A stretch of 64,000 bases of DNA from UBA5026 sp949065595. GTDB taxonomy: Bacteria > Bacillota_I > Bacilli_A > RF39 > UBA660. Shown in pieces: positions 34,392-44,192 of this stretch. The translations under genes were made by a program, and so were the position numbers. Location of the stretch: assembly GCA_949065595.1 (NCBI GenBank), contig CARSXK010000003.1, positions 1 to 64,000 of the forward strand. The letters run 5' to 3'. A model generated the notes under the pieces. It was not told where the DNA came from. It searched no databases and saw only the letters and a program-made list of their open reading frames with translations. Positions within the stretch are counted from its first letter, which is position 1; every line of letters begins with the position of its first letter.

Positions 34392-35099
34392 ATGAAAAAC
34401 TTATACCAATTAGAACAAATTTATAAGACATATAAAAACTATGATACGGATTATCATGCATTAGAAAATATAAATTTAGAATTAACAGAAGGGGAAATCA
34501 TTGTTGTATTAGGCCCAAGTGGAAGTGGAAAATCTACTATGCTAAATTTGCTTTCTGGAATTGATTCTCCAAGTAAAGGGCATATTTTATTTGATGGGGT
34601 TCGTATTGATCAGATGAATGAAAAAGAACGAACAGAATATCGAGCAAACAATTTGGGCTTCATATTCCAAAGTTATAACTTAATTCCAAGTTTAACTGTC
34701 AAAGAAAATATTGAACTTGGAAAAGAACTTTCTCATCATCCACTTTCTGTTAAGGAACTAATCAAGCAAGTTGGATTGGAAAATCATGCACATAAGTATC
34801 CATATCAATTGTCTGGTGGACAAATGCAGCGTGTTGCGATTGCTCGTGCTTTGGTGAAAAATCCAAAAGTATTATTTTGTGATGAGCCAACAGGGGCTTT
34901 GGATGAGGAAACAGGAAAAAAAGTCCTAGAGCTTTTACAAGATATGAATGAAGCATATCATACGACAATGATCGTTGTTACCCATAATCCTAGTATTGCT
35001 GATATGGCACATACTGTCATTCGTATGAATAGTGGAAAAGTGATGGAAATTACAAAAAATGAAACTGTGAAAAAAGCCAGTGAATTGAGGTGGGCGTAA
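34392..35099 (+). CDS. ABC transporter ATP-binding protein (MacB/LolD type)
   Basis: A 235-residue ATPase. Walker A GPSGSGKST (about 42-50), Q-loop around FIFQSYN, signature LSGGQMQRVAIARAL (about 139-153), Walker B VLFCDEPTGALDEE, and a switch-region THNP. The class works with FtsX/MacB-type permeases in peptide or lipid export and peptide-antibiotic resistance. AGGAGG lies upstream of the ATG and the permease start is directly after the stop. A second, similar ATPase follows the permease (about half identical by eye). Confidence 0.93.
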   Translation: MKNLYQLEQIYKTYKNYDTDYHALENINLELTEGEIIVVLGPSGSGKSTMLNLLSGIDSPSKGHILFDGVRIDQMNEKERTEYRANNLGFIFQSYNLIPSLTVKENIELGKELSHHPLSVKELIKQVGLENHAHKYPYQLSGGQMQRVAIARALVKNPKVLFCDEPTGALDEETGKKVLELLQDMNEAYHTTMIVVTHNPSIADMAHTVIRMNSGKVMEITKNETVKKASELRWA

Positions 35100-37673
35100 G
35101 TGAGATTATTATTACTAAATGCAATCAAAGGTCTTCGAAAAAAGAAAATCCAAATGGCTGGTATCATTTTTATGGTTACACTTTCGATGGCTGTTTATGT
35201 GGGAATGAATACAGCAATCGATCGTTTGGAAACACGTTATTATTCATATTTGGATGAACAAAATGTTGAAGATTTGAGTATTGGAATTACGGTAGATTAT
35301 GCGAAAGATGTAAGCAGGGATGATTTGGATTATTTTTTAGCACATCAATTTCAAAATGTCACAGAAGAAGAGCGAATTTTATTAACGCAATATCGTTCCT
35401 ATTTAGAAAATCCTATTTATGATATTAAAATGCTTTATACCATTCAAGGTATATTCGAAAAATACGATGTTGATATGGTCATTAAAACAAGAATATTAGA
35501 TTCTTTAAAGGATAAATATCAATTTGTATATGAATTGGAACGTTCTAAAACCGTTTCGGATGACAAAAAATTAATAAAAGTGTTACCTTATGAAGAAGAT
35601 AACAAAATCAATCAAATGTATTTAATAGAAGGAAAGTTTCCACAACAGGAAAATGAAATTGTTATTTTACCTGGATATGCAAAGCAGAATCAATTAAAAA
35701 TAGGGGATACTTATACCATTGGAAGTCAAGACTATAAAATTGTTGGATTTGCATATGCATCTGATTATATTTATCCCTTAATCTCTTTTAGTATGCCTAT
35801 TTTTGATGAGACCAATAACAATATTGCAATTGTCAATGAAGTCGCATATGAAAAAATTATAGGGGTAAAAGATAATAGTATTGCATTAGATTATCAATTT
35901 CCTACCAATCGAAAATTTGAAATCAAAGTGTCTGTACCAACAGAAGAGACAGAAAATACAGAATCCACTTATGCCAATGACCCAGTTATGCGGATTTTAG
36001 ACGAAGAAAAAGTAGTAATGGATGTAAATACAATTACTCGCTTGGGTAGAATTTCTGCTTTACAAATGGAATTCGCATCCAATCGTTTATTTGCAGAATG
36101 TTTCTTATATTTATTGCTTGCTATTTCCGTTTTAATCATTGTGATTATTACGAAAAAAAGAATCGATGATGAACGGTTACAAATTGGTGTTTTAAAATCA
36201 CTTGGTTACAATCGGTTTGGAATTTCCGCAAGTTATTTGGTTTATCCAGTAGTCGGCTCTATTATTGGTGGTATTTTAGGATATTTGATTGGTGTTTTTG
36301 CACATTATCCAATTTCTAATATCTTACTTAGTTATTATACAGTTCCTTTGGAAAACTACCAATTGAATTTTGATTACTTAATCAAATCCATCATGACGCC
36401 TATGGTTAGTCTTTCCATTTTGAGTTACTTGATAGCGCTTATTATGCTACGTAAAAAACCACTTGCATTGCTAAAAGAAGGAAGTAATCTTAAAGTCAAT
36501 TTTTTTAGTCGTATGGTGAATAAGATTAATATGCTTTTTCCTTTCCATTATCGTTTTAAGTATTCGCTTGCTTTTCGTAGTTTGGGAAAATTATTCATCG
36601 TGACGATTACTTCTTTCTGCACAGGTTTACTGATTGTACTGGTTTTAATTGGTTCTAACTTATTTCAACATATGATAGAGGAGAGTTTCTCTGGAATGGA
36701 TTATCAATATTTGGTTATGTTGGGGCAAATCGATTATAAAGATTCTAGTGAATATGAAGGATCTGATTATGTCTTATCTTTGAGTGTTCCTTTGAAAGAA
36801 ATCAAAGATCGAAACGGCAAGCTCAAACCAATCGAAAAACAAGAAGATGAAGAAATTCAATTCTCATTGACAGGGCTTGACACAACAGCTAAATACTTGC
36901 GCATTTTGGATCAAGAAGAACATAATTTAATCAGTAGATTAGATGATGATGAAGCAATTATTGTGAATGAAAATGCCAAAGAATTGTATCATTTGGAGAT
37001 TGGCGATACCCTTTATTTTGAATATGAAACTGTGAAACTTTCTTATACGATTGCTGGCTTTAGTTCAGAATTTATGGGGAAAAGTGGTTATGTCAGCAGG
37101 GATGCTTTAGGTACGCAGTTGGGGTTTGGAAGTAATGCTTATACAACTATTTATTCCAATGAAGAAAAGTACGAGTCTTATAAAAATTTAAGTGCAGAAG
37201 AGGCATCTAAAATTGCTTATATATTAAATATGAGCGATATGAAACAAAATATTGAAAAACAAATGGATCGTTTCAATGGTAGTATTTATATTATTATTGC
37301 CTTTGCGTCTGTTATGGTACTTGTAATTATTTCTGTCATAGCGAATATTGTAGTAGAAGAAAATAAGAAAACCATATCATTGCTTAAAGTAATGGGATAT
37401 CAAAATCGTAAGATTAGTAGTATGGTTTTAAATATTTATACACCATTTATTATGATTGCATATTTATTATCCATTCCAGCTATGATTGCAATTTTAAAAG
37501 CAATTGTTGCGGCAATTGTAGGTGATATTGAAATTACCATCCCAATTGCGATTTCACCAAGTATGGCGATTTTAGGACTAGTGGGCTTACTGATTGCCTA
37601 TTATGTTGCGATTGGAATGTCCAAACGTGTATTAAATAAAGTTCCGCTTGCGGTGGCATTAAAGAGGGAGTAG
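35100..37673 (+). CDS. FtsX/MacB-family ABC permease
   Basis: An 857-residue membrane protein with a GTG start directly after the ATPase TAA. One N-terminal helix (about 18-36) is followed by a large external domain (about 40-330), the first FtsX helix group (about 335-460), a second helix near 500 and external domain (about 530-720), and the second FtsX group (about 725-850, VMVLVIISVIANIVVEENKK, then ISLLKVMGY). The helix layout is of the duplicated ten-helix type and the whole transporter could be built from this single permease. The substrate is unknown; antimicrobial peptides or lipoproteins are typical. Confidence 0.9.
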   Translation: MRLLLLNAIKGLRKKKIQMAGIIFMVTLSMAVYVGMNTAIDRLETRYYSYLDEQNVEDLSIGITVDYAKDVSRDDLDYFLAHQFQNVTEEERILLTQYRSYLENPIYDIKMLYTIQGIFEKYDVDMVIKTRILDSLKDKYQFVYELERSKTVSDDKKLIKVLPYEEDNKINQMYLIEGKFPQQENEIVILPGYAKQNQLKIGDTYTIGSQDYKIVGFAYASDYIYPLISFSMPIFDETNNNIAIVNEVAYEKIIGVKDNSIALDYQFPTNRKFEIKVSVPTEETENTESTYANDPVMRILDEEKVVMDVNTITRLGRISALQMEFASNRLFAECFLYLLLAISVLIIVIITKKRIDDERLQIGVLKSLGYNRFGISASYLVYPVVGSIIGGILGYLIGVFAHYPISNILLSYYTVPLENYQLNFDYLIKSIMTPMVSLSILSYLIALIMLRKKPLALLKEGSNLKVNFFSRMVNKINMLFPFHYRFKYSLAFRSLGKLFIVTITSFCTGLLIVLVLIGSNLFQHMIEESFSGMDYQYLVMLGQIDYKDSSEYEGSDYVLSLSVPLKEIKDRNGKLKPIEKQEDEEIQFSLTGLDTTAKYLRILDQEEHNLISRLDDDEAIIVNENAKELYHLEIGDTLYFEYETVKLSYTIAGFSSEFMGKSGYVSRDALGTQLGFGSNAYTTIYSNEEKYESYKNLSAEEASKIAYILNMSDMKQNIEKQMDRFNGSIYIIIAFASVMVLVIISVIANIVVEENKKTISLLKVMGYQNRKISSMVLNIYTPFIMIAYLLSIPAMIAILKAIVAAIVGDIEITIPIAISPSMAILGLVGLLIAYYVAIGMSKRVLNKVPLAVALKRE

Positions 37674-37677
37674 AGAT

Positions 37678-38385
37678 ATGGAAAATTTAATTGAGATTCA
37701 AAATATATATAAAACTTATCAACTAGGTAAAGTAGGAAGTCAAGCTTTAAATGATGTATCTTTATCTGTCCGCAAGGGTGAAATTGTCGTCATTTTAGGT
37801 CCAAGTGGAAGTGGAAAAACAACATTACTCAATGTGGTATCAGGCCTAGATAAAATTAGTAAAGGTAAGATTTTTTATCAAGGTAAAAATATTGCGAGAT
37901 ATCATGATTATAAAATGACTCGTTTTCGAAAAAAGAATCTAGGTTTTATCTTTCAAACCTACAATTTATTGGAACATTTGAATGTATATGAAAATGTATT
38001 GGTAGGAGCCTCTTTGGGGAAGGCAAATACTGATATTGACGCTATTTTAGATACAGTTGGGTTAACCAAACATAAGAAAAAGTATATGTATCAATTATCA
38101 GGTGGGGAACAACAGCGTGTTTCTATCGCAAGAGCACTTGCTAAAAATCCAAGTGTAATGTTCTGTGATGAGCCAACAGGGGCTTTGGATGAAAAAACGG
38201 GAAAGATTGTATTAGAATCTTTGGTAGAAGCCAATGAAAAATTGGGTACGACCATGATTATTGTGACTCATAATCCAGGGATTGCTTTTATTGGAGATCG
38301 TATTATTCGTATGAATAGTGGAAAAATTGTAGAAATCAAAGAAAATGAAACCCGTATGAAACCAAGCGAGATTCCATGGGGATAG
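37678..38385 (+). CDS. Second ABC transporter ATP-binding protein
   Basis: A 235-residue ATPase of the same family as that upstream: Walker A GPSGSGKTT, signature LSGGEQQRVSIARAL, Walker B VMFCDEPTGALDEK, and the shared C-terminal pattern RIIRMNSGKIVEI. The start ATG comes 4 nt after the permease stop, so all three genes form one operon. The pair may make a heterodimeric ATPase with the permease, or be a recent duplication with the two copies used in different conditions. Confidence 0.92.
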   Translation: MENLIEIQNIYKTYQLGKVGSQALNDVSLSVRKGEIVVILGPSGSGKTTLLNVVSGLDKISKGKIFYQGKNIARYHDYKMTRFRKKNLGFIFQTYNLLEHLNVYENVLVGASLGKANTDIDAILDTVGLTKHKKKYMYQLSGGEQQRVSIARALAKNPSVMFCDEPTGALDEKTGKIVLESLVEANEKLGTTMIIVTHNPGIAFIGDRIIRMNSGKIVEIKENETRMKPSEIPWG

Positions 38386-38423
38386 ACTGGTTTACCACAT
38401 GTAACAAGATATAAATTGGATTT

Positions 38424-38448
38424 GTACCAACTGATGTTGGTACTTTTT
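38424..38448 (+). terminator. Terminator of the ABC operon
   Basis: GTACCAAC (38424-38431) pairs with GTTGGTAC (38436-38443), TGAT loop, T run. Confidence 0.9.
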
Positions 38449-38664
38449 GTTATCATGATGAAAAATTTTTACAAAAAATTATGATTAGAGTTTTTATTAG
38501 TAAAACGAGAAGAAAATAATATGCATTGGGACAAAAATTCTTAAATACATGATGTGGTTGTATGTGTTTCAGTAAAAATAATCTCTTAATTGTATTGAAA
38601 AACAAGATGATACCATTGTTTTACGAGTCATAGTCTTGGTCTGATTGAAATTACGTGTTATAAT
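38449..38664 (+). promoter_or_regulatory. polA upstream region and promoter
   Basis: The region holds no gene. TTGGTC (38636-38641), 17-nt spacer, TATAAT (38659-38664, with TG one base before the box) lie 22 nt before polA. Confidence 0.55.
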
Positions 38665-38685
38665 AATAAAAATGAGGTATGAAAA

Positions 38686-41292
38686 ATGGAAAAAATAATA
38701 TTAGTGGATGGCAATAATTTACTATTTCGGAGTTATTATGCAACTGCATACAATGGGGGTATGATGACCAATAGTAAGGGTTTTCCAACCAATGCTCTTT
38801 TTGGATTTGCCAACATGATGAATAAAATTATATTAGAAGAAAAACCAACTTATATGATTGTTGCTTTTGATAAAGGAAAAACATTTCGTCACGCAGAATA
38901 TGAGAATTATAAAGGTGGCAGAGGACAGACACCTGATGAACTGAAGGTACAATTTCCAAAAGCCAAAGAGATGTTAACCAATATGGGAATTCGTTATTAT
39001 GAGTGTGATAATTATGAAGCAGATGATATTTTAGGAACCTTTGCTGCTTATTGTGATCAAGATCCCAATTTCGTTGGAACCATTGTGAGTAGTGATAAAG
39101 ATTTATTACAACTTATTAGCAAGGATGTGGATATCAAACTGCTCAAACAAAAAGATTATATTCGTTATAATCAAAAAACATTTCGGGAAGCTTATGGGAT
39201 TGATCCCATTCATGTTATTGACTTAAAAGCTTTGATGGGAGATTCTTCAGATAATATACCTGGCGTACGTGGTATTGGAGAAAAGACAGCTTTAAAAATG
39301 TTGCAGGATTATGGCACTTTAGATGGGGTATATGCCCATTTAGATGCTTTTACACCAAAAATGAGAGAAAAGCTGGAAAGTAGTAAGGAAGATGCCTATT
39401 TGAGTTATCATTTGGCTACTATTGTTCGTGATGTTCCTATGGAAATTAGTATGGAAGATGTTAAGTGTAAACCGAAAAATCATGAAGCATTGAACCGGCT
39501 ATATGAGGAATTAGAGTTTTATTCTTTTTTGAAAAAAGAGGAAAAAGAAATGCCACATCATATACAAGCAAATCATACCTTTCAAACAATTCAAAACATG
39601 GATGAGGTAAATGTGAAAAAACCAAGTGCAGGTTATTTAGAAATATTAGGAACTAATTATCATACAGCACCTATTTTGGGGCTTGCCATTTATAATGAAG
39701 AACAATCTTTTTATATTCCTTTTGAAGTATTTCAACAGGATCCTGATAAAATTGCAGAATTAATACAGTATACTTATGATTATAAAAAAATCTACACAGC
39801 TTTAAAATGGCATAATATCTCTTTAAAAAATGTAGAGTTTGATACTATGATTGCAGCTTATTTACTCGATTATAATATCAAAGATGATATTGCTTATTTG
39901 GCCAATCAATTTCATTATGAAATTCCATTTTATGAAAATGTATTTAAAAAGTTAAAAACAAAAGAAATTTACGAAGAAGAAAATTCTGATATTACAGCTT
40001 ACCATGCGATTTTAAAAGCAGAGTTTATTTATAAGACAAAAGAGCTATTTGAACAAAAATTAAAAGAAGAAGAGTTATTTTCCTTATTTTCTGAAATTGA
40101 ATTACCTTTGGCACGTGTACTTGCAGATATGGAATACAATGGTGTTCATATCGATCAAGAAGAACTCAAAAAAATGGGAGAAGAGATTCAAATTAAAATT
40201 GAATTGGTTGAAAAAGATATTTATAATGATGCGGGATGTGAATTTAATATTTCTTCTCCAAAGCAACTCGGTGAAATTTTATTTGAAAAATTGAATTTAC
40301 CACATGGTAAAAAGAATAAAAGTGGATATTCTACTTCTGTAGATATTCTCAATAAGATTCAAAATGCACATCCTATTGTCAATAAAATAATAGAATATCG
40401 AATGCTTACCAAACTATATACTACATATGTAGAAGGACTTATTAATACCATTTTATCGGATGGTAAAATTCATACGATTTTTACACAAACTTTGACGCGT
40501 ACAGGGAGGTTGTCATCAATTGAACCCAATTTACAAAATATTCCTATCCGTTATGAATATGGTAGATTAATTCGCAAGGCCTTTGTTCCAAGTCCCAATT
40601 CTATTATTATCAGTGGGGATTATTCTCAAATTGAATTACGTATTTTAGCACATATGGCACATGTGGATTCTTTGATTGATACGTTTCAAAGAGAGGTGGA
40701 TGTTCATACCAAAACGGCAGCAGATATATTTAAGGTAGAGGAAAATCAAGTAACCAAGGAAATGCGTCGGATTGCCAAAGCAGTTAATTTTGGAATTATT
40801 TATGGGATTAGTAGTTATGGATTATCAGAAAATGTAGGGATTACTCCATATGAAGCCAAACAATTTATTGATAATTATTTTGAAAGTTATCCTGGAATTA
40901 AAGAATATATGGATCAAACAGTTTTAAAAGCATATGAGGATGGATATGTAAGAACGATGATGCACCGTAAGCGGATGATTCCTGAATTGAATAATAAGAA
41001 TAAACTCATTCGTTCTAGTGGGGAACGAATTGCTTTAAATACGCCAATTCAAGGAACGAGCGCGGATATCATTAAAAAAGCAATGGTGGATATCGATCGG
41101 AAGTTTAGAGAAGCTAATTTGCAATCTAAAATGATTTTACAAGTACATGATGAGCTTGTATTCGATGTGGTAATTGAGGAAAAAGAGAATGTTATTGCGA
41201 TTGTAACAGAATGTATGGAGCATGTACTGGATTTGGATGTTCCATTAAAAGTTGATATGGAATATGGAAATGATTGGTATCAGGCAAAATAG
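38686..41292 (+). CDS. polA: DNA polymerase I
   Basis: An 868-residue repair polymerase. The 5'-nuclease domain (1-290) has LVDGNNLLFRSYY, the acidic YEADDILG cluster and DSSDNIPGV. The middle exonuclease-like domain (about 310-470) lacks the DxE motif that would hold the metals (GYLEILGTNYHT stands there), so it has no proofreading, as in Bacillus PolI. The polymerase domain (about 480-868) has motif A DYSQIELRIL (about 644), motif B RRIAKAVNFGIIYG, and motif C VHDEL (about 821). It is transcribed alone from its own promoter. Confidence 0.96.
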   Translation: MEKIILVDGNNLLFRSYYATAYNGGMMTNSKGFPTNALFGFANMMNKIILEEKPTYMIVAFDKGKTFRHAEYENYKGGRGQTPDELKVQFPKAKEMLTNMGIRYYECDNYEADDILGTFAAYCDQDPNFVGTIVSSDKDLLQLISKDVDIKLLKQKDYIRYNQKTFREAYGIDPIHVIDLKALMGDSSDNIPGVRGIGEKTALKMLQDYGTLDGVYAHLDAFTPKMREKLESSKEDAYLSYHLATIVRDVPMEISMEDVKCKPKNHEALNRLYEELEFYSFLKKEEKEMPHHIQANHTFQTIQNMDEVNVKKPSAGYLEILGTNYHTAPILGLAIYNEEQSFYIPFEVFQQDPDKIAELIQYTYDYKKIYTALKWHNISLKNVEFDTMIAAYLLDYNIKDDIAYLANQFHYEIPFYENVFKKLKTKEIYEEENSDITAYHAILKAEFIYKTKELFEQKLKEEELFSLFSEIELPLARVLADMEYNGVHIDQEELKKMGEEIQIKIELVEKDIYNDAGCEFNISSPKQLGEILFEKLNLPHGKKNKSGYSTSVDILNKIQNAHPIVNKIIEYRMLTKLYTTYVEGLINTILSDGKIHTIFTQTLTRTGRLSSIEPNLQNIPIRYEYGRLIRKAFVPSPNSIIISGDYSQIELRILAHMAHVDSLIDTFQREVDVHTKTAADIFKVEENQVTKEMRRIAKAVNFGIIYGISSYGLSENVGITPYEAKQFIDNYFESYPGIKEYMDQTVLKAYEDGYVRTMMHRKRMIPELNNKNKLIRSSGERIALNTPIQGTSADIIKKAMVDIDRKFREANLQSKMILQVHDELVFDVVIEEKENVIAIVTECMEHVLDLDVPLKVDMEYGNDWYQAK

Positions 41293-41295
41293 TAT

Positions 41296-41325
41296 TTGAC
41301 AGATAAAAATAGAGTATGATAAAAT
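41296..41325 (+). promoter_or_regulatory. Promoter of the serS T-box leader
   Basis: TTGACA (41296-41301) perfect, 18-nt spacer, TAAAAT (41320-41325), immediately after polA. Confidence 0.55.
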
Positions 41326-41337
41326 GAATTTGTAAAT

Positions 41338-41527
41338 CGTTGAAAGAGAATAGTAATTTGTTATTTATGTTAAGAAAGTTCATGGTGGATGCGAATGAAC
41401 CATAAAGATAAATGAATCTACTCTTAAGAGAAATGAAAACATTTCCGGTGAAAGCCGTTATTTGAATTAAGCTATTAGTAGGATGGTACCGCAATTATTT
41501 GCTCCTATGCTAATAGCTTTTTTCTAT
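41338..41527 (+). promoter_or_regulatory. T-box riboswitch, serine (UCU) specifier
   Basis: The conserved T-box sequence AGGATGGTACCGC is at 41480-41492. At the base of stem I, AAGAG (41344-41348) pairs with CTCTT (41421-41425); the specifier loop reads GAA-TCT-A with TCT at 41417-41419, a serine codon that matches the downstream gene. The terminator is AAGCTATTAG (41469-41478) and CTAATAGCTT (41510-41519) with a T run; the T-box arm competes with it. Uncharged tRNA-Ser should favour antitermination and serS expression. Confidence 0.92.
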
Positions 41528-41621
41528 TTTGGAGGTGGTTTATACCACGTAAGGTAGTAGAAGTTAGTCTAATATTAGCGAATATAGCGTATGATTGGAA
41601 AATAGAAAAGAGGAATTGTTT

Positions 41622-42911
41622 ATGATAGATATTAAATTTTTGAGGGAAAACAAAGAATTAGTAAAGGAAAATATTAAGAAAAAATTTCAAGATGAGAAAT
41701 TACCTTTGGTAGATGAGGTAATTGAGTTAGATCAAAAAATTAGAGAGTTAAAGATGGCAGGAGACAATTTAAGACAAGAAAGAAATGCAACAAGTGATGA
41801 AATTGGTGTTTTGTTTAGAGATAAGAAAGTTGAAGAAGCAAATGCAAAAAAGCAAAGAGTTGTAGAAATTAACAATCAATTAGAAAACATTGAAAAAGAA
41901 GAAAGTGAATTATCTGAAAACTTAAAAAGTAAAATGATGTTCATTCCAAATATCATTGATGAAAGTGTCCCTATTGGAAAAGATGATAGTGAAAATGTAG
42001 AAATCGAGAAATTTGGAGAGCCATTTGTAAGAGACTATGAAATACCATATCATGCAGATATTTGCGAAGCATTAGGTGGTCTTGATAAGGATAGTGCAGG
42101 AAGAACAAGTGGGAATGGTTTTTATTATTTAGTAGGAGATATTGCACGATTACATGAAGCAACAATTGCATATGCCAGAGATTTCATGATTAACAAAGGA
42201 TTTACATATGCTATACCACCATTTATGATTCGTAGTGATGTGGTAACTGGGGTTATGTCTTTTGCAGAAATGGACGCCATGATGTACAAAATTGAAGGAG
42301 AAGATTTATATTTAATTGGTACCAGTGAACATAGTATGATTAGTAAGTTTAAAGGACAAATGATTGATGAAAAAGACTTACCGATTGCTTTGACTTCTTA
42401 TTCGCCTTGTTTTAGAAAAGAAGTAGGCGCACATGGTCTTGAAGAAAGAGGATTATATAGAGTTCACCAATTTGAAAAACAAGAAATGGTAGTTCTATGT
42501 AAACCAGAGGATGCTATGGAATGGTATCATAAAATGTGGAGTTATACAGTAGAATTCTTTAGAAGTATGGGATTATCGGTTAGAACATTAGAATGTTGTA
42601 GTGGGGATTTGGCAGATTTAAAAGTGAAATCTTGTGATGTAGAAGCATGGAGTCCAAGACAACAAAAATATTTTGAAGTTGGTTCTTGCTCAACTTTAGG
42701 GGATGCTCAAGCAAGAAGATTAGGAATTCGAATGAAAACTAAAAATGGTAATCAATATTTGGCAACACTTAACAATACAGTAATTGCGAGTCCACGGTCT
42801 CTTATTGCCATACTTGAACAGTGTTATCAAAGTGATGGTAGCGTAATCATTCCAAAGGTTTTACAACCTTATATGGGTGGTTTAGAAGTTATTAAACCAA
42901 AACAAAAATAA
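41622..42911 (+). CDS. serS: Seryl-tRNA synthetase
   Basis: A 429-residue class II synthetase for tRNA-Ser. The N-terminal coiled-coil arm (about 30-110) that grips the long variable arm of tRNA-Ser is evident. Motif 2 is near CFRKEVGAHGLEERGLYRVHQF and motif 3 near LNNTVIASPRSLIAILE. TxE-like TSEHSM appears where the serine-binding motif sits. ATG 41622 follows GAGGAA. It is controlled by the Ser T-box just upstream; nothing else is in the operon. Confidence 0.96.
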   Translation: MIDIKFLRENKELVKENIKKKFQDEKLPLVDEVIELDQKIRELKMAGDNLRQERNATSDEIGVLFRDKKVEEANAKKQRVVEINNQLENIEKEESELSENLKSKMMFIPNIIDESVPIGKDDSENVEIEKFGEPFVRDYEIPYHADICEALGGLDKDSAGRTSGNGFYYLVGDIARLHEATIAYARDFMINKGFTYAIPPFMIRSDVVTGVMSFAEMDAMMYKIEGEDLYLIGTSEHSMISKFKGQMIDEKDLPIALTSYSPCFRKEVGAHGLEERGLYRVHQFEKQEMVVLCKPEDAMEWYHKMWSYTVEFFRSMGLSVRTLECCSGDLADLKVKSCDVEAWSPRQQKYFEVGSCSTLGDAQARRLGIRMKTKNGNQYLATLNNTVIASPRSLIAILEQCYQSDGSVIIPKVLQPYMGGLEVIKPKQK

Positions 42912-43262
42912 TAAATAAATTTATTGTCTAAAAAAAATATATCAGCTATTATTTAGTCCATACGTTATCAATAAATAGTGTAATTAGAAATGGATAAGAA
43001 CATTTTTCGAAAATCTATACTAAAAATGTTATATATTAAATTACTTTTTATCGTTTATTAAGGATGAGTTTAATCAATATAAATAGAAGAAATTAAGTTT
43101 GGTAGTGTTAGAGATAATCACATCATATATATAAATTTTTTGGTCTCTTAATTATGCCGATAGCAAATGCAATTCAGTTAAATCATTACATTACACATTT
43201 TACTTAAAAAACTTATTCTGCATTTTTGTACTCGATTATATATCTCATAAGATGGAGGGATT
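42912..43262. other. Intergenic region downstream of serS
   Basis: 350 nt with no gene, strong hairpin or clear terminator visible. The last 20 nt carry GGAGGG, the ribosome-binding site for the next gene. Confidence 0.5.
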
Positions 43263-43901
43263 ATGGCTAAATTAAACTATGATCATTTATTACAATACAT
43301 AAATGAAGCAAATAAAATAGGAACAGGAAAAGAAGTAGATGTTTATCAATATCAAGATAAAGTAATTAAACTTTTTCACAATGAAAGGAAGACCCCAATT
43401 CCTAGAATATCTGATGAGGGTCTTATTATGTTAACGAAGTTGGAATTGTTTTGTTTTAATCAGCCAATTGATATTATATATCAAGAAGATAAAATTGTTG
43501 GATATACGGAAATGTTTTTAGAAGAAAAGGAAATAAATGTTGAGCTGATTGATTTTAGTGATATCAAGCATGATTTAATTACTTTAAGTGAGAATGGTTT
43601 TTGTATAGAGGATCTATTTTATAATTATATTTTTACGGATCAAAAGTTTGTATTTAATGATTTGACAAGTTATCATTATTTAAAAACAGATATTCCATTT
43701 TTAAAAATTCAAAATTTAAGAAAGAATACGATTATAATGAATAATTTTTTAATTGGATTTTTACTATTTGATGCTTTCAGAAAAGGAATGCCCAATGAAT
43801 ATACAAAAATGTATTTGGCAAATGAATACCGGAAGAAACATTGTGGTGATACATTTTATGGGGATGTGATTCAACAAAAACAATCTTCTTTCAAAAATTA
43901 A
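43263..43901 (+). CDS. Hypothetical protein with kinase-like N-terminus
   Basis: A 212-residue protein. The start, IGTGKEVDVYQYQDKVIKLF (about 18-37), resembles the Gly-rich loop and ATP-binding lysine of protein-kinase-like folds, and VGYTEMFLEEKE (about 80-90) resembles a hinge. The catalytic-loop part is not canonical (FCIEDLFYNYIFTD, then VFNDLTSYHYL, where a DxxxxN and DFG pair would stand). It could be a degenerate kinase, an aminoglycoside-phosphotransferase relative or a pseudokinase. A weak terminator (43961-43998) follows. No neighbours share an operon. Confidence 0.55.
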   Translation: MAKLNYDHLLQYINEANKIGTGKEVDVYQYQDKVIKLFHNERKTPIPRISDEGLIMLTKLELFCFNQPIDIIYQEDKIVGYTEMFLEEKEINVELIDFSDIKHDLITLSENGFCIEDLFYNYIFTDQKFVFNDLTSYHYLKTDIPFLKIQNLRKNTIIMNNFLIGFLLFDAFRKGMPNEYTKMYLANEYRKKHCGDTFYGDVIQQKQSSFKN

Positions 43902-43960
43902 GTTATCAGAAAGTTTTTTACAATGATTTTTGAAAGTGATATGTTAGATTTAATGAATTA

Positions 43961-44005
43961 GACTTATTTCCTTTGAGATAACAAAAGGGAAATAGGTCTT
44001 CTTTA
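43961..44005 (+). terminator. Probable terminator
   Basis: GACTTATTTCCTTT (43961-43974) pairs with AAAAGGGAAATAGGTC (43983-43998) with wobble pairs and a bulge; CTTCTTT follows. Confidence 0.5.
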
Positions 44006-44192
44006 TGTTAATCAGTTTATATCAAGTGTTGCTCTATTTCCATAAATACCAAGCAGTAAAATATAAAATGTAATCATGCATTGAATATAAAGTAAATTTA
44101 TGGAAATTCATAACTCTTTTTTCTTTGTTTACATATAGTTATAATAGAATTGTATGTTATTATAAGAATAGTGAAGATAGGATGTGATTATA

